The position numbers and the translations under genes were made by a program. A stretch of 64,000 bases of DNA from DASZJY01 sp036260255 (GTDB lineage Bacteria; Actinomycetota; Acidimicrobiia; Acidimicrobiales; AC-14): contig DATAAF010000057.1 in assembly GCA_036260255.1 (NCBI GenBank), forward strand, positions 17,641-81,640, read 5' to 3'. Shown in pieces: positions 57,863-64,000 of the stretch. Every line of letters begins with the position of its first letter. The first letter of the stretch is position 1. The notes below the pieces were generated by a model that was not told where the DNA came from, made no database searches, and saw only the letters and a list, made by a program, of their open reading frames with translations.

Positions 57863-57970
57863 GCCGTCGCGTCCCGGGACGCCGGCTGCTGGCGCGGGTG
57901 GCCGGGGCCGATCGGGGCGCGGGGGGTGGGCGCCGGTGGAGCCGTCGGCGTCGGTGGCGTCGCCGAGCGA

Positions 57971-58966
57971 TCACCCGCCGGTCGTCGTCGACGTGGCCCT
58001 CTCGGCTGAGCGTCCGGCGGTCGTGATCCCGCCGGCGTCCTTGACCTCGGCCTCCACCTCGGCGGCCATCCCCTCCATCCCAGCGGCGTTGGGATGGACG
58101 GGGGCGGCGGGCGACAGGGGCACCAGCGGCTCGACCCACCGGTCGAGCGGCAGGGTGCAGGCGTCCCGCCCGATGCTGGCGTCGTACGTGTCCACGTACA
58201 CGGCGCCGGCCTCCTGGGCCTGGGCCGCCAGCATGTCGTTGAGCTCCTTGTGCTTGGCCCGCAGGTACGGCACGTCGTCGAAGGCGAAGGGCAGGGAGGG
58301 CCAGCAGCCGTAGCCCTCGTCGGGCACGATCGAGGGGTAGCCGACGACGAAGACGGTGGCGTCGGGCGAGCGGCGGCCGATCTCGGCGAGGACCGCCGCC
58401 ACCCTGGGCGCGGTCGCGTCGATGCGGCGGCTGAGCTCGTCGGCGCCGCCGGCGAGGTAACGGTCCCGGCACGGCGTCTCCCACGGGAAGATCGTCGTGC
58501 AGGTGGCGACGATCTCGGCGAAGCCGATGTCGTTGCCGCCGATTCCGATTGTCACAACGCGGGTCTCCGGGCCCAGCGCGTCGAGCTGGGGCATGTGCGG
58601 ATCCGGGTGCACGTCCTGGGGCGAGGTCATGTCCGCCGTCTCGGCGCCGCTGCAGGTGACGTCACGGAGCGTCAGGCCCAACGTCTCGGCCACGAGGTGC
58701 GAGTAGTTGTGGTCGGAACGCTGGCAGCCCCCGGACTCGCGGATCTGGTTGGGGATCGACGGCCCGGCGGAGAAGGAGTCGCCCAGGGCGACGTACATCC
58801 CCGGCCCCACGGCCGCCCGCACGCCGACCATCGGGGCGCGGCGGGCCAGGTTGTCGTCCGCAGGAGCCGACCCGCCGACCAGGCTGACCATCAGGACGGC
58901 GATCACGGCGACTCCGAGCCGGCTCCGGCGCCGGGCCCACGAGCCGCCCGTGCGCCGTCGTCCCAT
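57971..58966 (-). CDS. Secreted SGNH/GDSL hydrolase
   Basis: A 331-residue exported esterase/lipase-type protein. The signal region to about residue 35 includes a basic start and the core VAVIAVLMVSLVGG. YVALGDSFSAGP holds block I Ser, TCSGAETADM block II Gly, IGIGGNDIGF block III Asn and APVHPNAAGMEGMA block V with the catalytic His. Several Cys pairs suggest disulphides, as in Streptomyces lipases of this clade. The ATG at 58966 places the signal correctly; an upstream GTG adds 12 residues. Confidence 0.88.
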   Translation of the reverse strand: MGRRRTGGSWARRRSRLGVAVIAVLMVSLVGGSAPADDNLARRAPMVGVRAAVGPGMYVALGDSFSAGPSIPNQIRESGGCQRSDHNYSHLVAETLGLTLRDVTCSGAETADMTSPQDVHPDPHMPQLDALGPETRVVTIGIGGNDIGFAEIVATCTTIFPWETPCRDRYLAGGADELSRRIDATAPRVAAVLAEIGRRSPDATVFVVGYPSIVPDEGYGCWPSLPFAFDDVPYLRAKHKELNDMLAAQAQEAGAVYVDTYDASIGRDACTLPLDRWVEPLVPLSPAAPVHPNAAGMEGMAAEVEAEVKDAGGITTAGRSAERATSTTTGG

Positions 58967-59025
58967 GCCGCCAAGCTTGCCCACGCGCTCGGGGCTGCTC
59001 ACCCGCGGCGCTCTAGGGTTCGGTC

Positions 59026-60075
59026 ATGGAGACCACGGGAGGGCGCCTTTCGGTCGTCCACCTGCCCGACCAGTGGTACGTCGCCTGTCTCTCCCGCGAG
59101 CTGGGCGGCACGCCGTTGGCCCGGACCGTGCTGGGCACGCCGATGGCGCTGTTCCGGCGGGCGGACGGCAGACCGGTCGCCCTGGTCGACCGTTGCCCTC
59201 ACCGCAACGTGCCTCTGTCGCTGGGCCGGGTACGCGAGGGGGTGCTCGAGTGCCGCTACCACGGTTGGCGCTTCGACGGTGAGGGTCGTTGCCGGGCCGT
59301 CCCCGGCCTCGACGGCGATCCCGACCGCCCCGCCCGCCGGGCCGACGTGTACCCCGTGGTCGAGCAGGACGGGTTCGTATGGGTCTTCCCCGGGGCGGTC
59401 GGCGGCGAGCCGGCGACCCGGCCCCGCCGCTTCCCCGGCGTCGACCAACCGGGCTACGTCACCGTGCGGCGGAGCCTGCGGGTGGCGGCCACCCTGCACG
59501 CCGCCCTGGAGAACACCCTCGACGTCCCCCACACCGCTTTCCTGCACGGAGGGCTGTTCCGGGGCGGGCGCCCGCCGGTGGCCCTCGAGGTGGTGGTGCG
59601 CGAAGGCGAGGACTGGGTGGAGGCCGAGTACCTGGGCGAGCCCCGGCCGTCGGGCATCGCCGGCCGCCTCCTCGCCCCGGAGGGGGGTGTGGTCACCCAC
59701 GTCGACCGCTTCCTCATGCCGTCCATCGCCCAGGTCGAGTACCGCCTGGGCCGCCACCACCTGGTTGTGACGTCGGCCTTCACGCCGGTGTCCGACTTCG
59801 ACACCCGGCTGCACGCGGCGGTGACCTTCCGCCTGGGCGTGCCGGCGGCGGTGGCCCAGGTCGTGGTGACACCCATCGCCAACCGCATCTTCGCCCAGGA
59901 CGCCATGATCCTCCGCCGTCAGGCGGAGAACATCCGGCGGTTCGGCGGCGAGCAGTTCGTCTCCACCGACCTCGACGTGCTGGGCACCCGGATCTGGCGG
60001 ATGCTGCGCCGGGCGGAGCGGGGCGAGACGGGTGCGCCCGACGGGGCCGAGCACCGGGTCAGGATGCGGGTGTAG
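59026..60075 (+). CDS. Rieske non-heme iron oxygenase, alpha-subunit type
   Basis: A 349-residue protein with a Rieske 2Fe-2S site (CPHRNVPLSLGRVREGVLECRYHGW, CxH-x17-CxxH, about 63-87) and the mononuclear iron motif ENTLDVPHTAFLH (about 166-178). It would hydroxylate or demethylate an aromatic or sterol-like compound, using a separate reductase. TAGGGT at 59014-59019 ends 6 bp before the ATG, suggesting a leaderless transcript. Its 3' end overlaps the convergent dipeptidase by 17 nt. Confidence 0.9.
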   Translation: METTGGRLSVVHLPDQWYVACLSRELGGTPLARTVLGTPMALFRRADGRPVALVDRCPHRNVPLSLGRVREGVLECRYHGWRFDGEGRCRAVPGLDGDPDRPARRADVYPVVEQDGFVWVFPGAVGGEPATRPRRFPGVDQPGYVTVRRSLRVAATLHAALENTLDVPHTAFLHGGLFRGGRPPVALEVVVREGEDWVEAEYLGEPRPSGIAGRLLAPEGGVVTHVDRFLMPSIAQVEYRLGRHHLVVTSAFTPVSDFDTRLHAAVTFRLGVPAAVAQVVVTPIANRIFAQDAMILRRQAENIRRFGGEQFVSTDLDVLGTRIWRMLRRAERGETGAPDGAEHRVRMRV

Positions 60076-61150
60076 CGCCGCCGGTCGGCGGGGGCCCGCC
60101 CGGGCGCACCGCCGCCACCACCCGCAGGTAGTTGCCCCCGAGCACCTTGGCGATGCGCTCGGGGCCGAACCGCCGGTCGAGCATGCGCTGGACGAGCACC
60201 GGCAGCCGGGTGACGGTGCGCAGGTCGGCGGGAGGGACGATCAGCCCGTCGAAGTCGCTGCCGATGGCGGCGGTGTCCTCGCCGGCGATGCGCACGACAT
60301 GGGTCAGGTGGTCGACGACGGCGTCGGCCCGGCCCGACCAGAAGCGGTCGCCCAGGAAGCTCGAGTGGAGCATCACCCCCACCACCCCGGCGAGCTCGGC
60401 GATCGCCCGCAGCTGGGCGTCGTCGACGTTGCGCCAGTGGTCGTGCACGCCCCGCACCCCGGTGTGGGAAACGATCGCCGGCTGGGCCCGGTCGTGGACG
60501 TCGAGGGCGTCCCAGAACCCCCGAGGGCTGATGTGGGCGAGGTCCACCAGCACCCGGCGGGCGTTCATGGCCTCCACCAGTTCGGCGCCGAGTGGCGTGA
60601 GCCCTCGACCGCGCCCCGGCCGCCGGAGCCCCGGCGCGCTGGAGGCGCCGACGGGCGAGGCGGTCAGGTGCACGAGGGTGATGCGGGAGACGACGTCGTC
60701 GGGGACGAGCTCGAGGTCGGCCGGCGACCCCAGGGCGTTGCCGCCCTGCACGGCGAGGAAGCACGCGAGGTGGCCGTTCTGGCGCGCCCGTCGGTAGGCG
60801 GCGTGGTCGGCCACCACGGCGGCGTGGGGGCAGGCCACGACGGCGGCCTGCAAGCGGGCGAGGTTGGCGAGGAGCGTCTCGGTGCGTCGGTGGCGGCGCC
60901 GGAAGGGGTTGGTGGCCACGCTCAGCACTGCCCCGCCGAAGCCGGCGTCGACCATGCGGGGGAGGTCGGCCTGCGAGTAGAAGGAGCCGCCGAGGGCACC
61001 GTTGCCGTGGCGGCGGGCCAGGTCGTACCCGGCGACCCGCGACCACACGAACGACTCGACGTGGGCGTCGACGACCTCGGACGCGTCCCAGATCTCGACC
61101 GCCTCCTTCGAGATCCCCAGCGCCTGGGCCCGCTCGGCCTGTCCGACCAC
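60059..61150 (-). CDS. Membrane dipeptidase (peptidase M19)
   Basis: A 363-residue TIM-barrel metallopeptidase. EVVDAHVESFVWSRVAGYDL gives the first metal site, GGNALG and VSRITLVHLTASPVGASS follow, then VLVDLAHISPRGFWDAL and PAIVSHTGVRGVHDHWRNVDD (His ligands), and AAIGSDFDG (Asp). Renal-dipeptidase-like enzymes cleave dipeptides or N-acyl-D-amino acids. GTG start at 61150; no signal peptide, so cytoplasmic. Confidence 0.85.
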   Translation of the reverse strand: MVGQAERAQALGISKEAVEIWDASEVVDAHVESFVWSRVAGYDLARRHGNGALGGSFYSQADLPRMVDAGFGGAVLSVATNPFRRRHRRTETLLANLARLQAAVVACPHAAVVADHAAYRRARQNGHLACFLAVQGGNALGSPADLELVPDDVVSRITLVHLTASPVGASSAPGLRRPGRGRGLTPLGAELVEAMNARRVLVDLAHISPRGFWDALDVHDRAQPAIVSHTGVRGVHDHWRNVDDAQLRAIAELAGVVGVMLHSSFLGDRFWSGRADAVVDHLTHVVRIAGEDTAAIGSDFDGLIVPPADLRTVTRLPVLVQRMLDRRFGPERIAKVLGGNYLRVVAAVRPGGPPPTGGATPAS

Positions 61151-61175
61151 CCCGTCAGGCTGGCATCCTTCGGCG

Positions 61176-61394
61176 ATGGGCCTGCCACCGTTGTACAAGG
61201 AGGGGCTGTTGCAACACGCCCGCCGCGGCCTTCTCCAGCTGCAGGAGTACAAGCTCGGCATGGTCGAGGCGCTGCTCAAGGACGTCCTTCGGCGGCTCGA
61301 GTCCGACGTCCCGCCGGAGGGGGTGCGCGACGACATCCGCACCGCCCTCGACGTGATCCTCTGGGAGATGCCGCCGCCCTGGCGCGAGAGGTAG
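61176..61394 (+). CDS. Small helical protein, 72 aa
   Basis: Divergent from the dipeptidase with 25 bp between starts. Almost entirely predicted helix: LLQHARRGLLQLQEYKLGMVEALLKDVLRRL, then VRDDIRTALDVILWEMPPPWRER. The charge pattern is amphipathic, so a coiled-coil or helix-bundle regulator is possible. No family recognised. The ATG is the only start in frame, and the gene ends 7 nt before the convergent lipoprotein stop. Confidence 0.5.
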   Translation: MGLPPLYKEGLLQHARRGLLQLQEYKLGMVEALLKDVLRRLESDVPPEGVRDDIRTALDVILWEMPPPWRER

Positions 61395-61400
61395 GTCGCG

Positions 61401-61904
61401 TCAGGCCCGTGCCACCACCTTGCCGCTGGCGTCCTTGCCCAGCACGACCCAGCTCCCCGTGCCCTCGGCCATGGCCCCGAAGAAGCGGTGCCGCATCCCG
61501 GGCGCCCCGCCCAGCGGCGGGTCGACGACGTTGCCGCCCTGGAAGATGAGGGTGACCGACTCGACGGGCGGCAGCACCGCCCCCAGCACGTACCGCAGGG
61601 GCCCGCGGTCGGTCTCACCGCTGCCGCCGCCGTGGGCCAGCGAGGCGTTCTCCCGGCCCACCGTGCCGCAGCCCCAGTTGACGGCCGGGTGGTCGAACAT
61701 CAGGGCGTACTCGCGGTTCTCCCAGCCGTCGTAGGCGATCAGCCGCCAGCCGCCGAACTCGCTCCCCCGGGCCACCACGTGGGCGGCCCCGACGTGGCCG
61801 CGGCAGCGGGTGCGGGGGAGGGCGCGGTCGCCGTCGGCGCACGAGGTCAGGCCCATGAGTGACAGCACCACCACCCCGGCGACCCACGACCTCGGCCGTC
61901 TCAC
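61401..61904 (-). CDS. Lipoprotein, 167 aa
   Basis: Signal peptide RRPRSWVAGVVVLSLMGLTSC gives a lipobox Cys near residue 22. The mature domain has HVVARGSEFGGWRLIAYDGWE and VTLIFQGGNVVDPP, with a beta-rich pattern and two further cysteines; no family recognised. The GTG at 61904 is used because longer starts would bury the signal peptide. Confidence 0.65.
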   Translation of the reverse strand: MRRPRSWVAGVVVLSLMGLTSCADGDRALPRTRCRGHVGAAHVVARGSEFGGWRLIAYDGWENREYALMFDHPAVNWGCGTVGRENASLAHGGGSGETDRGPLRYVLGAVLPPVESVTLIFQGGNVVDPPLGGAPGMRHRFFGAMAEGTGSWVVLGKDASGKVVARA

Positions 61905-61942
61905 GGCGTCAGGGTAGGTGAGCGGCGTGGTGTGATTGGGGG

Positions 61943-62920
61943 GTGCCGGGCCGGCGCACGAACCTCGCACTGCTCGTGCTCATGGCCGCGGCGCTGGCGA
62001 GCGGCGTGGCCATGTGGTCGGTCGGTTCGGGATGGGGCCGCTGGCCGACGCTCGTGCACGGGGCGGTCGGCGTGGCGGTGGTCGTCATGGCGCCCTGGAA
62101 GTCGGCGGTGAGCCGCCGGGGCATCGCCCGCCGGGGGCCCAGAGCGGCGGGGCCGTCGCTCGCCCTGGCGCTCTTGGTCGTCGTCGCGCTGGTGAGCGGG
62201 TTCGTGCACCGGGCGGGCGGGCGCGACGCCGGGCCCGTGCTGGTCATGCAGGTGCACGTCGCCGCCGCGGTGGCGGCCGTCCCCCTCTGGCTGTGGCACG
62301 TGGTCGCCCGCCCGGTGCGGCCCCGCCCCGCCGACCTCGGCCGGAGGACGCTGCTGCGGGGCGCGCTGGTCGCCGGGGGCTCGGCCGCGGTGACCCTCGG
62401 GATCCCCCACGCCGGGCGAGGGGTCACCCGCTCGCTCGAGCGGGGCTCGTTCGAGCCCGCGGCCATGCCGGTGACGCAGTGGTTCGACGACGACGTGCCG
62501 GCGGTCTCGGGCGCCCGATGGCGGCTGCAGGTCGGGGACCGCCGGTGGACGCTCGAGGAGCTGTCGGCGCTCGGCGACGACGAGGTCGTCGGCACCTTGG
62601 ACTGCACGGGCGGGTGGTACGCCGACCAGCGGTGGGGAGGCGTCCGCCTCGACCGGCTGCTCGCGGCGTCGGGTGTCAGGGCCGCCCGCAGCATCGAGGT
62701 CGGCTCGGTGACGGGCTACCGTCGCCGGTTCCCTTGGGACGACGGGTCCGTGCTCCTCTTGGCCACCACGGTCGGCGGCGAGCCGCTGTCGCCCGGGCAC
62801 GGCTTCCCCGCCCGCCTGGTCGCGCCGAACCGCCGGGGGTTCTGGTGGGTCAAGTGGGTCGAGTCGATCACCGCCGACGACCGCCCCTGGTGGTGGCAGC
62901 CGCCGTTCCCGCTCACCTGA
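61943..62920 (+). CDS. Membrane-anchored molybdopterin oxidoreductase (sulfite-oxidase-like)
   Basis: A 325-residue fusion. Four membrane segments (about 8-130) resemble the cytochrome-b-type anchor of such proteins, with His at the helix ends. From about residue 165 the catalytic domain reads GTLDCTGGWYADQRWGGVRLDRLL, in which the Cys is the molybdenum ligand of the sulfite oxidase/MsrP fold, then HGFPARLVAPNRRGFWWVKWVESI. It probably faces outward. Donor and acceptor unknown. GTG start; divergent from the lipoprotein by 38 bp. Confidence 0.85.
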   Translation: MPGRRTNLALLVLMAAALASGVAMWSVGSGWGRWPTLVHGAVGVAVVVMAPWKSAVSRRGIARRGPRAAGPSLALALLVVVALVSGFVHRAGGRDAGPVLVMQVHVAAAVAAVPLWLWHVVARPVRPRPADLGRRTLLRGALVAGGSAAVTLGIPHAGRGVTRSLERGSFEPAAMPVTQWFDDDVPAVSGARWRLQVGDRRWTLEELSALGDDEVVGTLDCTGGWYADQRWGGVRLDRLLAASGVRAARSIEVGSVTGYRRRFPWDDGSVLLLATTVGGEPLSPGHGFPARLVAPNRRGFWWVKWVESITADDRPWWWQPPFPLT

Positions 62921-62927
62921 GCGCGCC

Positions 62928-63128
62928 TCAACAGTCGCCGAGGGCGCCCAGGGTCCGGCACACCTCGGCCGCCTCTTCGATGCAGAGGCCGCCGACCCGG
63001 TCGGCGAGGAAGCTGCGGCGCATCGGCTGGAGGTTGTCGAACGAGGCCACACAGTCGGCGGCGAGCCCGTGCGCCGGGCCCAGCCACACGTCGGTCGGGA
63101 TGCCGCGCACCGTTCGCGTGCCATGCAC
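62928..63128 (-). pseudogene. MazF/PemK-type toxin, C-terminal fragment
   Basis: IPTDVWLGPAHGLAADCVASFDNLQPM and RRSFLADRVGGLCIEEAAEVCRTLGAL match the C-terminal two thirds of actinobacterial MazF toxins. The first strand with the RGEVW-type start and catalytic Arg is missing: the sequence runs directly into the stop of nrdJ, and the only start is a GTG 3 nt past it. No antitoxin gene adjoins. A remnant is likely. Confidence 0.6.
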
Positions 63129-64000
63129 CTACGAGCAGCCGCTCGTCGTCCCGCAGCTGGAGCAGACGAAGCAGGCGCCGGCCCGCTGCATGACCATGCC
63201 GCACTGGTAGCAGTAGGGGGCGTCGGACGCCGCCACCTCGGCGACGGTGACGGTGGCCTCGACCGCCGCCGGCGGCGGCGCGGCGGTGGTTGCCGGCGGC
63301 GATGCCGGGTCGGGGACGATCTCGCTGCCGGTCGAGGTGGGGATGGCGTACTCCTCCACCCCCGGGAGGGTGGGCTGCATGCGCTCGTCGACGGTGAGGA
63401 TGCCGAGCTCCGCCCGCTCCTCGTACGGCAGGTACTCGACCGCCAGGCGCCGGAAGATGTAGTCGACCAGCGAGCTGGCGAAGCGGATGTCGGGGTCGTC
63501 GGTCATGCCCGCCGGCTCGAAGCGCATGTTCGTGTACATGTCGACGAACGCCTTGAGGGGCACGCCGTACTGCAGCCCGTGGCTCACCGAGATGGCGAAG
63601 GCGTCCATGATCCCGGCGAGGGTCGATCCCTGCTTGGCCACCTTGAGGAAGATCTCGCCCGGGCGCCCGTCGTCGTACTCGCCCACGGTGACGTAGCCGT
63701 GGCAGTCGGCCACCCGGAACGAGAGCGTCTTGGACGTGCGCATGCGGGGCAGCTTCTCCCGCACCGGCTCGCGAACCACGACCGTCTCCACCAGCCGCTC
63801 GGCCGGCTCGGCCAGCGCGGCGGCCGCCGCGGTAGCCGCCGCCGACGCCGCCGCCGCCACGACGGTGGCGGCGTCCTTCTTGGTGGTCGACAGCGGCTGC
63901 GCGACCTTGCAGTTGTCGCGGTAGATGGCGACCGCCTTGAGCCCCATGCGCCAGGCGTCGACGTGGAGCTGCTCCACCTCCTCGACGGTGACGTGCTCCG
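63129..64000 (-). CDS. nrdJ: Vitamin B12-dependent ribonucleotide reductase, C-terminal part (cut by window edge)
   Basis: About 290 C-terminal residues are visible, open at the 5' end. VDAWRMGLKAVAIYRDNCKVAQPLS and the region from KTLSFRVADCHGYVTVGEY to YTNMRFEPAGMTDDPDIRFASSLVDYIFRRLA belong to class II NrdJ. The C-terminal YCYQCGMVMQRAGACFVCSSCGTTSGCS is the Cys-rich tail that re-reduces the active site. An Ala-rich linker (TVVAAAASAAATAAAAAL) is unusual but plausible. The enzyme makes dNTP precursors without O2. Confidence 0.93.
   Translation of the reverse strand, partial: EHVTVEEVEQLHVDAWRMGLKAVAIYRDNCKVAQPLSTTKKDAATVVAAAASAAATAAAAALAEPAERLVETVVVREPVREKLPRMRTSKTLSFRVADCHGYVTVGEYDDGRPGEIFLKVAKQGSTLAGIMDAFAISVSHGLQYGVPLKAFVDMYTNMRFEPAGMTDDPDIRFASSLVDYIFRRLAVEYLPYEERAELGILTVDERMQPTLPGVEEYAIPTSTGSEIVPDPASPPATTAAPPPAAVEATVTVAEVAASDAPYCYQCGMVMQRAGACFVCSSCGTTSGCS

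Overview
The window is very GC-rich, densely coding and full of GTG starts. It carries an AdnAB-type helicase-nuclease pair, two CHRD-domain secreted proteins, B12-dependent ribonucleotide reductase, SpoIIE/MASE1 signalling and several apparently leaderless genes. Together these suggest an actinobacterium, possibly of the Acidimicrobiia side of the phylum; that placement is inference from gene content and composition only. I see no phage, plasmid, CRISPR or rRNA genes. One tRNA is present, tRNA-Gly(GCC).

Layout. 0-9 kb: the start of a short-chain dehydrogenase, a membrane-anchored Thr/Pro-rich protein, a DrrAB-type exporter, a heme-oxygenase-like diiron enzyme, a glycosyltransferase, and an Fe(III)-type ABC importer whose promoter holds a perfect 15-bp inverted repeat. 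9-16 kb: a CooC-like ATPase, a 0.5-kb gene-free stretch, a Flp pilin, an M24 peptidase, a CHRD protein, a copper-amine-oxidase homologue lacking the topaquinone tyrosine, and a methyltransferase. 16-21.2 kb: a glycine/sarcosine/betaine-reductase-type operon (grdE, grdB, grdC, thioredoxin, grdA, a tiny Cys-rich protein) in which grdB and grdA each contain an in-frame UGA at the family's selenocysteine position. 21-29 kb: a PAP2 phosphatase, an ArsR/SRPBCC pair with a visible promoter-operator, a coiled-coil protein, AmrS/AmrB, then a zone of truncated genes (NmrA, AraC, LuxR/MalT and an unknown). 29-35 kb: a dispersed phosphorelay (response regulator, HPt protein, hybrid kinase) with a 104-bp inverted-repeat element, and a MASE1-SpoIIE phosphatase. 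35.5-42.3 kb: a dipeptide-type ABC importer preceded by an NMT1/THI5-like protein whose frame holds an in-frame UGA in a C-x-x-UGA context. 42.3-51 kb: tRNA-Gly, DUF429, dut, orn, a glycerophosphodiesterase, adnA-adnB. 51-64 kb: a NuoF-like flavoprotein, a P-loop kinase, mixed enzymes and secreted proteins (acyl-CoA dehydrogenase, SGNH hydrolase, Rieske oxygenase, M19 dipeptidase, sulfite-oxidase-like molybdoenzyme), a MazF remnant and the 3' part of nrdJ.

How the genes work together. The central point is the grd cluster. It has the substrate-specific component B (grdE/grdB), one subunit of component C (grdC), thioredoxin and selenoprotein A, so electrons should flow from thioredoxin through GrdA to GrdB. 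It departs from the clostridial system in three ways: GrdE lacks the Asn-Cys processing site that yields the pyruvoyl group, GrdB has lost one Cys after Sec, and no grdD or selenocysteine-insertion gene is present here. The third in-frame UGA, at 35593, is either a nonsense mutation in an otherwise intact gene or a further recoding event. Truncated genes near 26.8, 28.5 and 63.1 kb show that deletion junctions have accumulated.
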